Positions 43,956-57,439 of a stretch of DNA of 64,000 nt are shown here, one piece after another. A program made the position numbers and the translations under genes. The DNA comes from Branchiostoma lanceolatum (lineage: Eukaryota > Chordata > Leptocardii > Amphioxiformes > Branchiostomatidae), in the NCBI RefSeq assembly GCF_035083965.1, contig NC_089727.1, forward strand, positions 5,461,501-5,525,500, in the 5' to 3' direction. The notes under the pieces are model-generated. The model did no database searches, was not told where the DNA came from, and saw nothing but the letters and a program-made list of their open reading frames with translations. Within the stretch, counting starts at the first letter, position 1. The number at the start of each line of letters is the position of its first letter.

Positions 43956-46900
43956 GAGAACGAAATGATTGATAAATGGCAGGAGACTTATAGAGATTTG
44001 CTCTTCGCGTGGTTAATTTACAATCAAATTAATTGAACTAAACACGATTGCTGACTTAATTGTTGTCGGTAAGCCCATCATGGTGGGGGAGAATGTGGGG
44101 AAAACATTGACTGACATGAATCAGTTGACAAGGCAAATGCCATGAGAAATTTAGGAATATAAATTTTACTCAGATAATAACATTTTCAGTTTTGTGGAGA
44201 GGGCTCATATTAGAGATATTTCGCTACAGGCGGTGATTAGAACCTGTTTATTGTTTATGGAGGGATTTCATAACATTCTTATCTGTTGAAACTTTTTTTT
44301 ATTCTGGTGAAAAGCCGATAACGTACAGTTAGGCAGAATGTTAGGACCTGTGAGTAATCTGCCAAAACTTGTAACTACAACAGTAATAAGCTTTACATGG
44401 AGGTGGGTAATTTTCATGGATCAGACAGAAAGTGGTAAACAGAATAAGTAAAGCTAGGGAGATATTGTCACAATATAAAGAGAAAACAATAGAATATAAT
44501 GGTTTTAATGTATATAGCCCACAGGCGCCGTTATGTCTGACAGTGTTTTGAGTGGCTTCTATTCTCTTTATTTGTTTTGAAAAGAAGTGCACATCAATTG
44601 ATCCATTTTCAAAATAACATGTCCTTTGCCTCGATTCAAGGCCTAAGGCCCGCATCCTGTCGCCAGACTCTGTTAATTGCAGTATTTGTACTTATGATGG
44701 TAAGAATGAATGATCATGCTTTGTGAGAGATTTCTGTACTCATCATCATAAATCACAAGCACTTTGGGGGGAAATACATTGAAGACAGATTACACCCTCG
44801 TTTTCTTCATTGACTTCTACAGATACTAGATCAATGCAAATCGCTCACAAGATTCCACGTTGAAAAGAGAAAAGGGATTATCTGAGTTTCGCTCAAACGA
44901 TGATCGAATGCAGAATGTCAACAATGAAAGTGCCAAAATGAACACATTATGCAGCGTCATGATCAGCAATTTCCAATACATTTGGAAGAACATCACACTC
45001 TTTTGGATGGTGCACAGTTCTACATGTATATCACTTGAGAAGAGTTGGAACTGAGGTGAACCCACCGAGCCCATTACGCGCGGAAGGACAATACCAGTAG
45101 GGTAACCTGTCTGCATCAGCCCCGGTATATTTGCAGTAAGCACGCCAAAGAAAAACACCATTACTGGCTACGGTGGAATTCTGCCCGATTTAAAGCCATG
45201 TTCCCTGTGTCAAAAGGGTCACTAATGTAAGGATGATATACCGGAGGCGCTGAATGGAAACCCCGGCAGGATTGCCAGAGGGTAACGTTTATGTGTGCTG
45301 ACTGCTCTCCATGGAAACAATGGCTGTAATACCTCACTCAGCGGGGTGTCAGCGGGTCCAGGGGTTCCAACAGGGTGGTCGTGAATTTATGACTATGAAA
45401 CGTCCAACGTGATGAGAATTTCCTCTGATAAGATAAGACGGAGCGTCAAGATGTGAGGGGGCCAGTCCTTCATTGTGATATTGTTGTATTACATGCATGC
45501 ATGCACAAGTGTGTGCTGATTTTCAATGTTTTGTGTCATGACAGCTGTAAGATATCATTGTAAAATAAAAACAACATGTGCACTAGAACAACTGCAGCTC
45601 TGCATGACGTCTTGGCAAAGTTAATGAGTTGTTTAAAGTGGTAGTTACAGTCATTTTTTTTAAATCATCACCCTAGGCAAGACTGCGCAACACAATGTAC
45701 ACATGGCAATAAATATCCAGTGATTTTAGTGCTCTTTGCTTTGCATCATTGTCAGATAACCCCCTACTATCGCAGCTACATCTATCTTAACAAAAGTAAA
45801 AGTATCAGTACGTCACACAACCTATCATTAGATTACCAATTCATTGTATTGGTTTATCCATTCACACCGCATTGGCTATGACCACTTTATCAGCTTACCA
45901 CTATGTATTTCAGACGGCGTCCAAGTAATGGGGAAATGGCATATCAGAGACAGGCCGTCAGAGTAACACAGCGTTTGGGCTACATGCAATGTGACAGTTG
46001 CTTTAAAATGTGTTGCATATTGTTTGTCGAAATCTCAAAATTCGGCTAACGTTATATTCTTTTCAACATTGCATGCACATGTACAGGGTTTGCGTATGGG
46101 CTAATGTAATCTGACAGTACGCATGGTTCCCCGGCACGCGGCAATCTTATCTCACTGTTTTCCATTACAGTTACGAAAGGCCGATGTTTCATAAGGGAAT
46201 ATCATTTTGTCAATTTTGCAAAGGTCAAGGTCCTCGTCTAACCGGACATTCTGGAAAAAGCTTTTGAAACATGCTGTTTTGAAGTTAGGCACAATCACAA
46301 TTGCCTGCGGCGCAAACGGTGCAAATGGATAGCTTGTGTGCCTGGAATCTCGTCGCCCTTGACATCACTGCCACTTATGAGTCGTTGACGGACCGGAACG
46401 GAACTGTTCGTAACCACGACCTTCTGTCATGCGTCAGATACTAGTATCACTTTCTACTCGCTAGTTAAGGTCACTACAACCTTGGCTAGAAGCAGCACTA
46501 ACTTGCTAATGTACTGCTGAGGTTTTAGCAAAAGTAGATGAATGGGGAGAAGGTTTCTGCCTGTATGATCTTCCTCTGTACTGCACCCTACAGGAAACAA
46601 ATAATTTTTCCAATAGTTTTTTTGTTCTGTATGAGTGACTTCGGGCACTAATATGAACTCTTTGGAAACACAACTTTTCATTTGCGTTTGATATTACACG
46701 TCAACACGTCTAGGAGGACGTCTGGCAAATCCATATTTCTTCTGGAACGGCTTAATCGCCACATTAGCACGAGCTGTTTTGATTCCGTCTAAATGACCCG
46801 CGTAGTACTTTAGAAGAATGGCACAGATTCTGTGCTTAATGATGGCTGGTTGCAAGAAACATGCATGTCTGGCCGAGACTTGAAAAATATTCTGCCAACA

Positions 46901-47188
46901 CGGATATGTCCATTTCACTTTGGCTGGTCGTGCAAAGTCAAGGGTACGAGTCATGTCACTGAAACGTTATTTGCCATTGTCAGACAGCAAAGATAACGTG
47001 TCCGCTACTCTTAACTCACAAGCGATACCCTTGTTACCATGCCTCTATCTCTGTTGAATGTACCATGCGGGGTTTTATGAATGTCACAGGTTCATTTGTC
47101 ATGTTGATAAAAGTGTGTCCCCACAAGGTTGTTCTGTATAGAGACAATGATTATTTAGATGCAACTATGGTAGAAGTTTTGATCAGTC

Positions 47189-47291
47189 TATCTCTCGATA
47201 TTCTTTTCCTATTTCTCTCTCTCCTCCTCGCTCTTTCTCTCTTTCCCACCCATTGTCTCCCTCTCTCCCTTTCTCTTTCTTCTCCCTATCT
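47189..47291. repeat. Polypyrimidine (TC-rich) tract
   Basis: Almost uninterrupted C/T on the + strand with CTCTCT and CTTTCT runs. It creates artificial Leu/Ser-rich frames. Confidence 0.85.
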
Positions 47292-48175
47292 GTCTGTAAC
47301 AGCAATTCATAAATTTTGGTCGTTGCCATCCGTTGAGCAGCTGCAACTGGTTGAAAAAAACCCAGCCTATATGAATTGTTGACGCACAGGCCATGTGTTC
47401 TTGATTTATCTCAAATGCCCAAACGTGGTAGTTCCACAAAGGCCAAATACTTCTTAATATTGAACAACGTTTTCTTGGGACACAGAAAAAGCAGCGGTGG
47501 TTCGTTCCCCTTACGTTTTGGGCTAACAGCAGATTCACAATCATATCACCTGTTACAGTTGAGTAGCCTTCTTTCTGCTAACATAAACGCCAATGAATCG
47601 TTTAACCACGGATGAAGTAAACTTGTATTATCACCGTTTCTCCGGCACTACATGTGTTTATGTCTGTTGACCCAGGCGGTAAGTTGACAGGACTGTGAAT
47701 GCCATCTCCCCACAGAGGCGCTAATGCCTGTCAGCCTAAATGTCATTTCTATACCCCCGTCACGCCGTTCCACTGAGTGCAATATGGGCAGCGATAGAAC
47801 GTCATTTTACGTGGTATATTGACTTGGACTGCGACTTTTCACATGGGGGCTGTCTACTTAAAGCGCATGATATAGTGGGTATATGACCAAGGTCGCTTCC
47901 GGGAATAAATCATGACAAAAGAGAAGATTGGCGGTGAAAAATCGTCTGTCGAGGATAGCTGCTAGAGTGTGGAGAGCAAGAAAGTAAGAAGATTTCTGCT
48001 AACTTCTGGTGCGCTTAGGTAACAGAGGTATTTTTTGTGTTGTTATACATGAATGCCTCTCGTTCACAGAGTACAACAGCAACGTCGACTGTCTCAGAAC
48101 GACGTAGTCGATGTCCAAAGGTTGCTTCTTGCAATCACATAACTTGGATAACTATCAAGTGCAATAAAGAATGGA

Positions 48176-48450
48176 GACAAATATACAAACTCTGGGTAGG
48201 CATATCAGGTATTGCATTTCATATTTTGCGCTGTGCTTGTCCCCTGTAGCATCCAGCTGCAAACCGCAAACATATAATCTCGGTTTGTTTTGTTCACTGC
48301 TATGATAGAGTGCAAGCTAGGAATTCGTGGAGAGTAAAATCCGATTTTCCGTCAAGGACAAATGCGAACTCTGGGTATTCATATGAAATATTGCGTTTCA
48401 TATTTTGCAATATGCTTGTCCCCTCAGGCATCCAGCTGCAAACCGTGTCT
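48176..48450. repeat. Direct duplication of a segment of about 95 bp
   Basis: Blocks at about 48176-48270 and 48352-48450 share ACAAAT, AACTCTGGGTA, TATTGC(A/G)TTTCATATTTTG, TGCTTGTCCCCT and GCATCCAGCTGCAAACC in order. The spacing is about 176 bases. Unknown origin. Confidence 0.65.
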
Positions 48451-49189
48451 CACAGCAGGAAGTTGTTTTCGTGTGAAGTAATCGCTTCCGCTACAGACGT
48501 TGTTTTCATGTGCATTATCACATTATTGTGTGTGTTAAGTTGATAAGATATTATCCAACATAGAAAAAGTAATTGCAATATCCATGAGAAGTTTCAATGC
48601 TGTTAAATGCTGAGGGCTGTGGCGACCATGCGTGAACAGCAATCCCGTTCACCGTAAGCGATACGAGTTTGCCTGCAGCACCTCGGAATGAGCTGACACA
48701 TCGCGTGATTAATTTGATTACTATTAAGAGTTCCAATTGCAGTTTAGTTCAGTCGTGCAATCGCATGACATCAGAGCTGTGTCAAATTCGTTGTTCTATA
48801 AACATAGTTATCCTGCAGTGCCATTTTCCTAAACGTTGCCAAGACTCGCCATTGTATCTTATGATGAGGACGATAAAAGTGATGGAACATGAAATTGTTA
48901 AATAAATAGAGTATTAGAGGGTGGCGATGACGGGGTGTATCTCAGGATAGCGGCACCATTATGACATAGACCAATTGAAGTCTGTATAAAGTGTAAAACG
49001 CGCCAAGTGCTCTACTGCGAGGGTCACATTGTCCCAATGGAAAGTGGAGTGGAACAGCGCCGTACTAGTCCTTGTAGGTGTTGTGGCATTGTGCCCGTCA
49101 ATGAAAATTTTTGTTTTGTGTTTTGTTGGTTGATTAAGCCATTCTTCAAGTTCCATACGACGACTGTCTTTCAAATTCTCTTGATCTAA

Positions 49190-49660
49190 TTGTCAATAAA
49201 TCTTTATTGAGAAACCAACCTTGCAGGTATGTCCGAGGACACATCTGAATTTCATTAGATTCTTACAATTTCAAAAGTACTTAAAAAAATTCCAGTGGGT
49301 CAGATAAAAACTACATCACAATATTCATATGTATGGACTTATATACATTAAAAAGTTTAATTTGGACGAACAAAGACAGACGAATAAAGCGTACATGGGC
49401 CTTAAACCAGACTTTGTAGGTCCCTCAGAGCCCTCATGATGAACGAGTCTCTCCTTTTGGTCTTACTGAGTGGGAGGTTATATTGAGTTTTTCTGTTCCT
49501 CAGATTGTAGTCAGGCTTCTCTCTAGGTGGGAGGAAGACATTGTAGGGGTGGGAGGGGTCTCATAGTATCCTTTGAAGTTCTCTGCGTCGTCTGCACCGG
49601 CATTTTCCCTTCATCACATCCTCTGTACTGTGGCAGACAAGAAAGACTCCAGTGCTTGAA
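49190..49660 (-). mobile_element. Non-LTR retrotransposon C-terminus and 3' UTR
   Basis: The minus strand reads KPDYNLRNRKTQYNLPLSKT then KRRDSFIMRALRDLQSLV and a stop. The YNLR(N/K)..LPL..T...SF..RA pattern is typical of the very end of LINE ORF2. Downstream on the minus strand lies CTCAATAAAGATTTATTGAC near 49190-49215, a plausible 3' terminus. Upstream the frame is broken. Oriented against the genes. Confidence 0.7.
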
Positions 49661-49900
49661 CCATGTTACTTACTTACTTACTTCCCTTAATGCCTGTCCG
49701 GCATGTAGAGCAGGAACAAAAGCTCTTTACTTCCTTCTGCCCCGGGCTACGCTCTGAATGCTGTCCCTTGTGTGGTGGAAACCCTTCAGCCCTTTTACGA
49801 CTATTCTCCGCCAAGTGATCTTAAGTCGTCCTTTCACTTTGTGTTCAATCTCTTCACTACTGGTGTCGAGTATGGTGCTGTTCTTGTTATGTCACTTGGC
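49661..49900 (-). mobile_element. Second non-LTR retrotransposon C-terminus with (TAAG)n tail
   Basis: The minus strand reads KGRLKITWRRIVVKGLKGF then HHTRDSIQSVARGRRK, a stop, and RAFVPALHAGQ. This matches the common LINE ending GRPxxTWRRxVExExK...W.......A.DR..WR..V.ALH. In-frame stop and substitutions show it is dead. It abuts the previous fragment through a (CTTA)n run at about 49668-49684. Confidence 0.7.
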
Positions 49901-52900
49901 CTATAAATTTCCATCTCCTTCTGAAGATAATGGTTTCCATACACTCTTGTTTACATTTATTGTACAATTCCTCATTTGACAGAGTGGTTGGAGAATGAAG
50001 ATGCGGAGAATTCTTGTTAAACCACATGATTGCACACATGTATTGCAGATGGCTTTTCACAGCATGCACTACATTTTGTGTATCCTTTTCCCTTATTAGT
50101 TGAGAGTGCGGTATAAACAGGGAACTTTTGTCTTAGATGTGTTTTTGATACAAACAAATTGCCAGATGGGTTTTCTCCCAGAAGGGAAGATAAGACGATA
50201 ACAGTGCAGCTTTTTATGAGCACTCGGCGTTTCACACAGGAGACGGTCGTCCAGGGAATACAGATGATGTAGAAAGCAGAGACCATAAATGGTGCCTTCA
50301 ACAAAAACAATCATCAAGTCTGTCAGTATCGTAGATACATTAAGATTGTACAGCACACAAAATCGCCGATGTAGTAATCAAAAGAGGATTCTTTATTACA
50401 TTCCATCTCTCTTCTCTTTGATCGGCTAGCCATCCCGGTTGGTCTCTGTAATTTGTGCATAGATGCGTTACGTGTGGGGGCGATGCTTGCACTTGTTTCC
50501 GGCCTCCAGGCGAGGTCACGGCTAAGTTTAAGTACACGTAGCCGGAAGTTTTGCCATTCGCATTCGTCTCTTACAAAGTCTTAAGTGCACCCAGAGAGTG
50601 GTTGTTAGACGATTGACTTGAAAAAAACAACACATAACTGAAATCCAAGTTCCTCTCTTCGTGATTACACTGCGGAAACGTGTAGTCAGTTCATTGAAGT
50701 AGGTATCAGAACTCACGGACTTGGAGCATTGAATCCCCCAGATTTACTCTCTAATTCTACTGAACTAGGAAAGGTTCTTACCACAAATGAGAAAAAGGGA
50801 AAGCCATTTACCGTGACCTCAAACTAGCAAAGACGATTCCCGCAGAGGTTCAATAGTTTCCGAAGGCTTTGTCATCAGACACGCCCCGCACGACGCACCC
50901 AGATTAAAGATAAGTGTACGTCATTGGCGGATGACGGCCTTCTTCCTTTCACGATTCTTTCAAAGCTACCGGTTCAAAGCCGTTGGTTTGTTTGCCGCGG
51001 GGATGACTGTTGATCAAGGCTTCTACAAGGCATGCCAAACGTGTCATTGGGAATGCGGTCTTTGATGAAAGAGATGAAAGCCGCCGGTTTTATGCGTCTC
51101 TCCTATTAGTGACCTGAAAGGGTCCAATTGAACACCCACGTAGAGAGGCTTTCGATACATCTCCGTTATGACATGAATGATATGAGCACATTTGTACACC
51201 GGCAATGACGGGAGAAAGGCACACAAGAATGCCATATGGCACGAATGTATTCAATGTGTGTGTATTTCACAATGCAGATCATGCACGTATTCTGGCAGTA
51301 ATCTTGACCACACCAAATATGATCAGTCTGTGTGGGAATGGTCTTCAGAAACTTTCAAGGCAGCTACCCACTTACCCTTGATTTCCTAAACCCTTTGGAT
51401 CGTCGCTGATGGTTTGACCTGACCACGCCAACTCCATGTCAGGCCTTTTGTACCACACTATTCCCTCTAAATCTGCTATTTCAGCGCGGATATTGGATTC
51501 ACACCCCTTGTAATAAGGGTCTGAAGTGGGAATGAAGGTCTCATCCTTCAGCGATCGACAGGCGGCGGATTCGTGCGGATATTTATAGCGTTGCTCGCGC
51601 CTTTTCATCTGGTTCCAACAGCTAATTGAATAGTTGATCTTCATACCTGCCAAGTTCAGGAGGCTGTAATTTGTACTCTTTTTAATCAAAGTTTTCCTTA
51701 CTGTGGGACTTTCATCGATTCTGTAATTTGTTATCTCCTAGGAGCCTAATCTGTGATTGGGTGTACACGCTAGTAACAAAGATTGTTGTCCTCGGCGGGA
51801 CAAGGCCGGATACACTTTTGAGCAGAAAAGTTCAGCTCAGCAACTGCATCGTGACATCACCGTTGTTCCCGATTATTCACTCTTAGATGAGTTGCATCCC
51901 AATGGATATGGAACGCTGCACGAGTTCTTGCTCGTGGGCTAATCGCAATCACCAATGAAGTGATGATATTATTGAAGATAATGCGTGCAGAGTGCAGAAG
52001 ATTACAAACTGCTACACGATGTTAGAAATGCTTGTCTAAATCCACCATATTTGTTTACCTTTTTTTTTATTGAAAGCGTTTGATAGAAAAGCAGTCTCAC
52101 CTTTCCCGAACTAGTGGGAGGGCCATACGTTGGTAGTTACTTGACAGAGTCACAACAAGCTTGGTACATTTTGTTTTTGCGCGGTACGATTGCTGATTGC
52201 ACAAGTTCTTCAATTTTTTTCTTCTGAAAATAGCATTTTCTTTTACTTAAATGCAGCAGTACATTTACAGCATCACAACGGGCACTCTGTGAACTCTTGT
52301 ATGTATGCTGGGAGGAACATTACCCTACATAACCTCTGTTGGTAACCTGGTGGTCAGTGTTCCCCCCACACGTCCTGCCGGGGCGGCTGTCATGGAGGTG
52401 CCTCTCATCACGGTAAGACGGATGGACCGTAATAGGAGCTGCGCACGGCTTAGTCAGGTTCATTACGGCGCTGACAGTGTTACTAACAGGCTTGTCTCTC
52501 CCCAACCCAATAACGACTGAAAATGCGTTTTGCAAAAGACATCTCAGAGATAGTCCTGGTTCCGTCGTGTATCATCCGTAACGTCGATTAAGTACCAACA
52601 CAGGTCAACCCTTCAGGCTGTTGCGGACATCGTCGACTTTGAGAGTTCACCTGTCAAAAGTTCAGAATACGTTACACTGGCCTTTTGCACGATACGCTTG
52701 AAAGTTAAGTGGATGTTAACTCTTCGTGAGGGATTAGTACTCTGCATTATTAAAGTAAGCACCAGGGGATTTAAGTGTTTGCTGTTACGCCGAAAGAATA
52801 CAGATCTCAGACGTAATCATTGTGTTATTACATGTAAAGACGAAGTAATATGAAATGAAGTAATTAGGTTCTCACTACTGTGATGAAAAATAGAACCTGG

Positions 52901-53204
52901 CCTTATTGATTTTGTTTGAATCATCATAAACGAGGACAAGCACATATTCATACATTTAGGTTTATACAGTCTATGTATATTACTTTTCTCTTTCACTCTT
53001 CGTATGTATGGCAATCTGCAGGATAACAGACATTATCTACAAACTTCAGTGGTAGTATCAAGACGTTTTTGATGGAAAATATTTGTAGTAGTAAGTAATA
53101 GAACTTTCTGTTTACCATTTTGCTGAAAATTTGTTCTGTCATGTACAGAATGAGCGTTCGTTCAATCTAAATGTATGAAAATGTAAAATTTGTAACACAC
53201 GCAG

Positions 53205-53245
53205 AGGGCGAGAGAGAGCTAGAGAGAGGAGAGAGAGGGATAACG
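53205..53245. repeat. GA-rich purine tract
   Basis: GAGAGAG interrupted by CTA and T. Creates Glu/Arg- and Ser/Leu-rich spurious frames on the two strands. Confidence 0.7.
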
Positions 53246-55650
53246 AGAATTCCAACACACAGACTTGTCTTAAACAATACAGCACCATCCCCACAGACAC
53301 ACCCGACAAGTACAGACAATTGGATGATAGTTTCCCTGTGTAAAGTGTTCTGTCTGGGGGAAATAGTAGAGCGTATTCTAGTCACGCCATACACACCCAC
53401 AATCCTGATAGAGGGATTAGGCAAGATGAGAAAAAGTTGACGCCATCGCGGCGGATTTACACCTGTCTACAAAGCTATTACGTTTACATTTAGGTGGTAA
53501 CTACCTGCGTGGCTTGCTGTGGCTTTGTAGTCGACACTTATATGTTAAAGGTGGAATTACCCCTTTTTGCCCGAAGGAAACGGACTGGGGTTTGATTCAG
53601 ACGGGTACGAATGAAAGCGCATACTCTGTTATCTCGGAGGCACTAGGCAATGGCTCATGCATCAGCGGGCCCGTTGAGCCACGTACCAACTCAGCATGCC
53701 CGTAGGGCATATGGTAAACAAGATGCGGCTTGCACATTTACTCTGAGCACTTAATGTAAAGTAGTAAAATGTAGTACTTATCCCTCTACTTGATCATATT
53801 ACCGTAACCGTATAAAGATCTAGACTTTATGTCGCTACCTATAATTAAAACAAAATTGTGTTTTGGTGATTGGGCCTCGTTTGGTCCATTTACTCATTTA
53901 AAATTAGCCAAAGAACCTTTCTGTTTTCCTCATGTTTCATCGCTGTGCACCCTTTTCTATGAGATATTAAAGAAATCTGTTTCTGAGGAAAACCAAATGT
54001 CTCCATGATGTCTGCATATCACAGATTGTCGCATGGCGGCGCTGTTGGCATTTCCCCCATGAGGGTGACTGTCGCAGTGTGCGCAAACAAGACAACGTGA
54101 CAAAAAGAAATTAGCGAGACGCAATGACCTTGAATGTTTGTTCACACGACGATACCAATTTTTCAGGGATGGCCTATGGGTGATTATCCTGCCGGATTCA
54201 AAAGAGTGAGAAGAATGTACCCGGAACGGTTAAAGCCTAGTTTATGGCTGTATCATCGGCAATAAACCTTAGGGACGTCTGCGGAGGAAGTTGTTTTGTA
54301 GGTTATATTGATTTTTAGCCTGCGTCAAGCGTTATTACATCACGACTTTCCATAAAGCTGAGGAAAAGATCACCTCCACGGTGCGTCTGGCAGGGTTTTT
54401 TTTGCTCGTTCGTCATTTAAACACTGCATTTATCAAACTTGCCAAATGCAGTATTCGTGACGACAGAAATCTACCGGATAAAAATAGATGTTCTGTACCT
54501 AGCATGATATATCCTTGTGTACAATACATGTATGTACAATTTGTGTAGGTCCAAGCAATGAAAACTCAATGGAAAATATTTGCTAAATTATAGGTTGATA
54601 AATCCTTGTCTATAGCGTACTTGAGGTTTTCTTTAAATAGCGCTAGAGTCATGGCGTTCTGGAGCCAAAGGTAGTGAAAATTGATAAAATACCAGGCCAA
54701 AAAGAACGAGACAGGGACCCTCGGTAGGACACACCTTACAGAAATGGTGCAAATCTTTGGGAATATCGCAGTATTTATTGCACACCCCAGGGTATACCGG
54801 TACCTTTGTCCTTTCCTGACAGCTACAGATGAAGTAACTCGTATAAACAGACATAAATGTTGATATACGTGGATTCAGTTCTGTGTTATGTGAAAACCAA
54901 GTCTCCATGGTGATTTTGGTGCATGATTTTACCGGCGATTTTCCAAGAGGTAATCTACCGGCATTGAAATTTACCACCCTTTGCAGCAAGTAGTGCCGTC
55001 CTTCATAAAGCCGGGAAACGTGTCTTCTCAATCGGGTAGGTTGTAAATTTGTACTTCACCCCTCTTGGGTAATGGCATAGCCCGGCGTTGACGCTTAAAG
55101 TCCATCTCTACGCTTATGTCCCAGTCCTCCTCCCACCGGTAGCCGGGATACTCACACCTTCCAGTTAGTAGTACAGTCTCACTGGAGAAACCGTACTAGG
55201 TATCCACCCTTCAAACCAGTAGTCTCTTCCCGCTGTCGTTATTGCAGATTCATGAGCTGCAGCTGTAGCGATGCCCGGCAGAAGCGCCCATGTAAATGAA
55301 CCTATCACGACTGCAGGCCCAGAGTGAGTACACAGCGAGTGCTGACAGCTCATCATCGTTAGCTGTGTACGAGCAGGGTCGGAAACAGACATGCCGGATA
55401 CGTCCCGGGAAAACAGGTAGATTCTGTTTATACTAGCGGCGTGCTGATGTAAACAATGTCGTCAGTTTGAGCGTAAGAGACATTCGATGAAAGGCCATAA
55501 CTATCCGGAACAATATTCATCAACTAAGCAGCCCTGTCCCTCGTCCTACACCCAGCACGGCGTGGTGGGCTGAATTGATGGATTAGTACATCAGGACAAG
55601 ACAGGAGCTCCCGAGACGGGCGGGTAAACCACGGACCGGGGCACACACGC

Positions 55651-55761
55651 ATGCCTTCCCGCGGCCCAGAGAGACATGGCACCCGAAAGACTGACGCCCC
55701 GGCCCCGGTTCCTCCTCATCCTCCTCATCGCCACACTGCCTGCTGTCGGAGGCTTTCCTGA
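55651..55761 (+). other. Upstream ORF overlapping the glutamate-receptor start
   Basis: An ATG 25 bases before the receptor ATG opens a different frame of 36 codons, rich in Pro/His/Arg, ending TGA at 55759-55761 inside the signal-peptide exon. If included in the mRNA, it would limit ribosomes reaching the main start. The transcription start is not known, so its presence in the transcript is inferred. Confidence 0.4.
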
Positions 55762-57338
55762 GAAGGTCATTATAGGTACGTGAAGGTCCTTGTACCATCC
55801 TTTTTCTTACCTTGGGCATCAGTTCATTCTAAAATGCACCTGCTTGTAAAGCACATCTCCTCAAGATGGCGTCTCGTAAGATCACCCACTCACTGAATAT
55901 GTAGTGTACCATGCTTGATCGAATCAGCGGATGTGTCTATCACAAGACAGCGATTCCCAGGTGTTTACTACAACAGTTCCATGCTCCTCTTGACGTCATC
56001 CGATTCTGTGAAATATCATAGGCTTTCGTAGAAAATAAAGTCTCATTTTCTGAAGGTATCGATCGGTGCTTGGATCTCTTTGATCAGCTGTAGAAAGCCA
56101 TACCTTACATCAACATTAGCACGGCGGCAGATCGGAAGCTGATTCTCTGGCCTTCCATTCTCGGCAGGAGAAATACGAGGACCTTAATGACTTGTAGCAA
56201 GGTTTCCAATCAGGACAGATGGTTGGCGAGGGAATAAAATTGTCCCATTAATGAAAGCACTAACTGCATGTCCGTGTCACTGAATTTATGGAGTCGATTT
56301 CGCGAGGCAGAATTGTTCTGGCCTTGGTGCTGAAGTAATGACCGGTCTACAGCAAGTAGGCGGAATAACAAGTACATAGAGCACTTTCGGAAAACAAAAC
56401 AGTAGGGGCTACTGCTAAAAGGTACCAGAGTAGAGTTCTATCAATAACAGTATCCATTATTACAAAGTACTGCCATTCGTTTTATGGGCACTGTGACAGG
56501 TTTGGTACAATTATTCAAAACGTACATACGGTGAGTCGTCAAAACATGGCAATTGATTTTAAAGTTTATAATTTTTGCATTCAACATACATCAATATTAT
56601 TGAGAAGCTTCAGTCAATTTGGCCAAATCTCAAAGGTGTCCAAAGCTTCCATTGCAAAAGGAACATTGACGTCTGATGACCGTAGGCGTATGATTGAAAA
56701 TAGGCACTAAATAAATATAATGTTTCGTGAATACCATGCAATAACGAGAATATGTTCAGTTAGATGTGTATGCCCAATTACATATATTTGTTCATATATA
56801 TGCCTGTTTACTATCACCTATAACAGACCGATGCCGATGCTCTGTCAGTTGTAAAATAGGTGCCTGTTATTCTGGGGTTTACACGACAAGCTTCATTGGA
56901 CGTTGTTATGTGTGCTTTTGATTGTACACGAGCTCTGTCGTGCGGAAAATAATTCAGAAAACTGTAGACTGCCGTGAAAGTCAATCGTATTGTTTTAAGA
57001 TCCGCAAAAATGATAAATACAGCCCAAGTGTCCAGAACATGCCTCACGTTTGTGCATTTTTAATCATGCACCTATATTAGTGAATACGACTTGCTGACCG
57101 TTAATCTCTTTTGAACCCTGATGCTTTCCTGCAGGAGTGATCGTACCTAAAGGTTCGGAGGAAGAGATGAGCGCCTTCAGATACGGTCTAGACAGCTTCA
57201 ACGGGGAGAAGACCACGGACATGAACATACGGCGCATCTTCGTCCCCGACCAGTACCGGAGCTCCCGGCAGCCGTTCCGAATGCAGGACAAAAGCACGTT
57301 TGTGGACACGTCCGACAGCTTCCAGCTGGTCAAAGGAG
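55676..57338 (+). CDS. AMPA-type ionotropic glutamate receptor, first two coding exons (gene continues past window)
   Basis: Exon 55676-55775 encodes a signal peptide (MAPERLTPRPR then FLLILLIATLPAVGG) followed by FPEKVIIG. The phase-1 intron joins exon 57135-57338, which encodes GVIVPKGSEEEMSAFRYGLD and ends in TFVDTSDSFQLVKGG, again phase 1. This is the start of the amino-terminal (LIVBP-like) domain. The (V/I)(F/V)PxG..(E/D)..SAFR.G(M/L) pattern and the later V.xSxSFxL fit AMPA receptors (GRIA1-4) better than kainate or NMDA types. The channel, ligand-binding and ATD remainder lie beyond 64000, so subunit assignment is not possible. Role: glutamate-gated cation channel subunit at synapses. 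The start is the only ATG giving a signal peptide in this frame. Placed after a long gene-poor region. Confidence 0.78.
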
Positions 57339-57439
57339 GTGAGAGCTTTCTTTGGTTGATAAAGTCCTTCAACTTAGAAGAACCCTGTACTTGGTCACTA
57401 GCGTGCAGTTGCTGAACTTGCGTTGCTAATAGGCCCCGA

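Larger units (their letters stand above)
34346..55650. other. About 21 kb region without a supported gene
   Basis: No run of exons with splice signals and recognisable protein was found on either strand. It contains the retrotransposon fragments, hairpin, duplication and low-complexity tracts listed separately, and otherwise unique-looking AT-rich DNA. It lies directly upstream of a glutamate-receptor gene and could house its distal regulatory elements; that is inference only. Long open frames at 42824-43252, 41188-41613 and 54633-55031 lack gene-like context. Confidence 0.45.
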
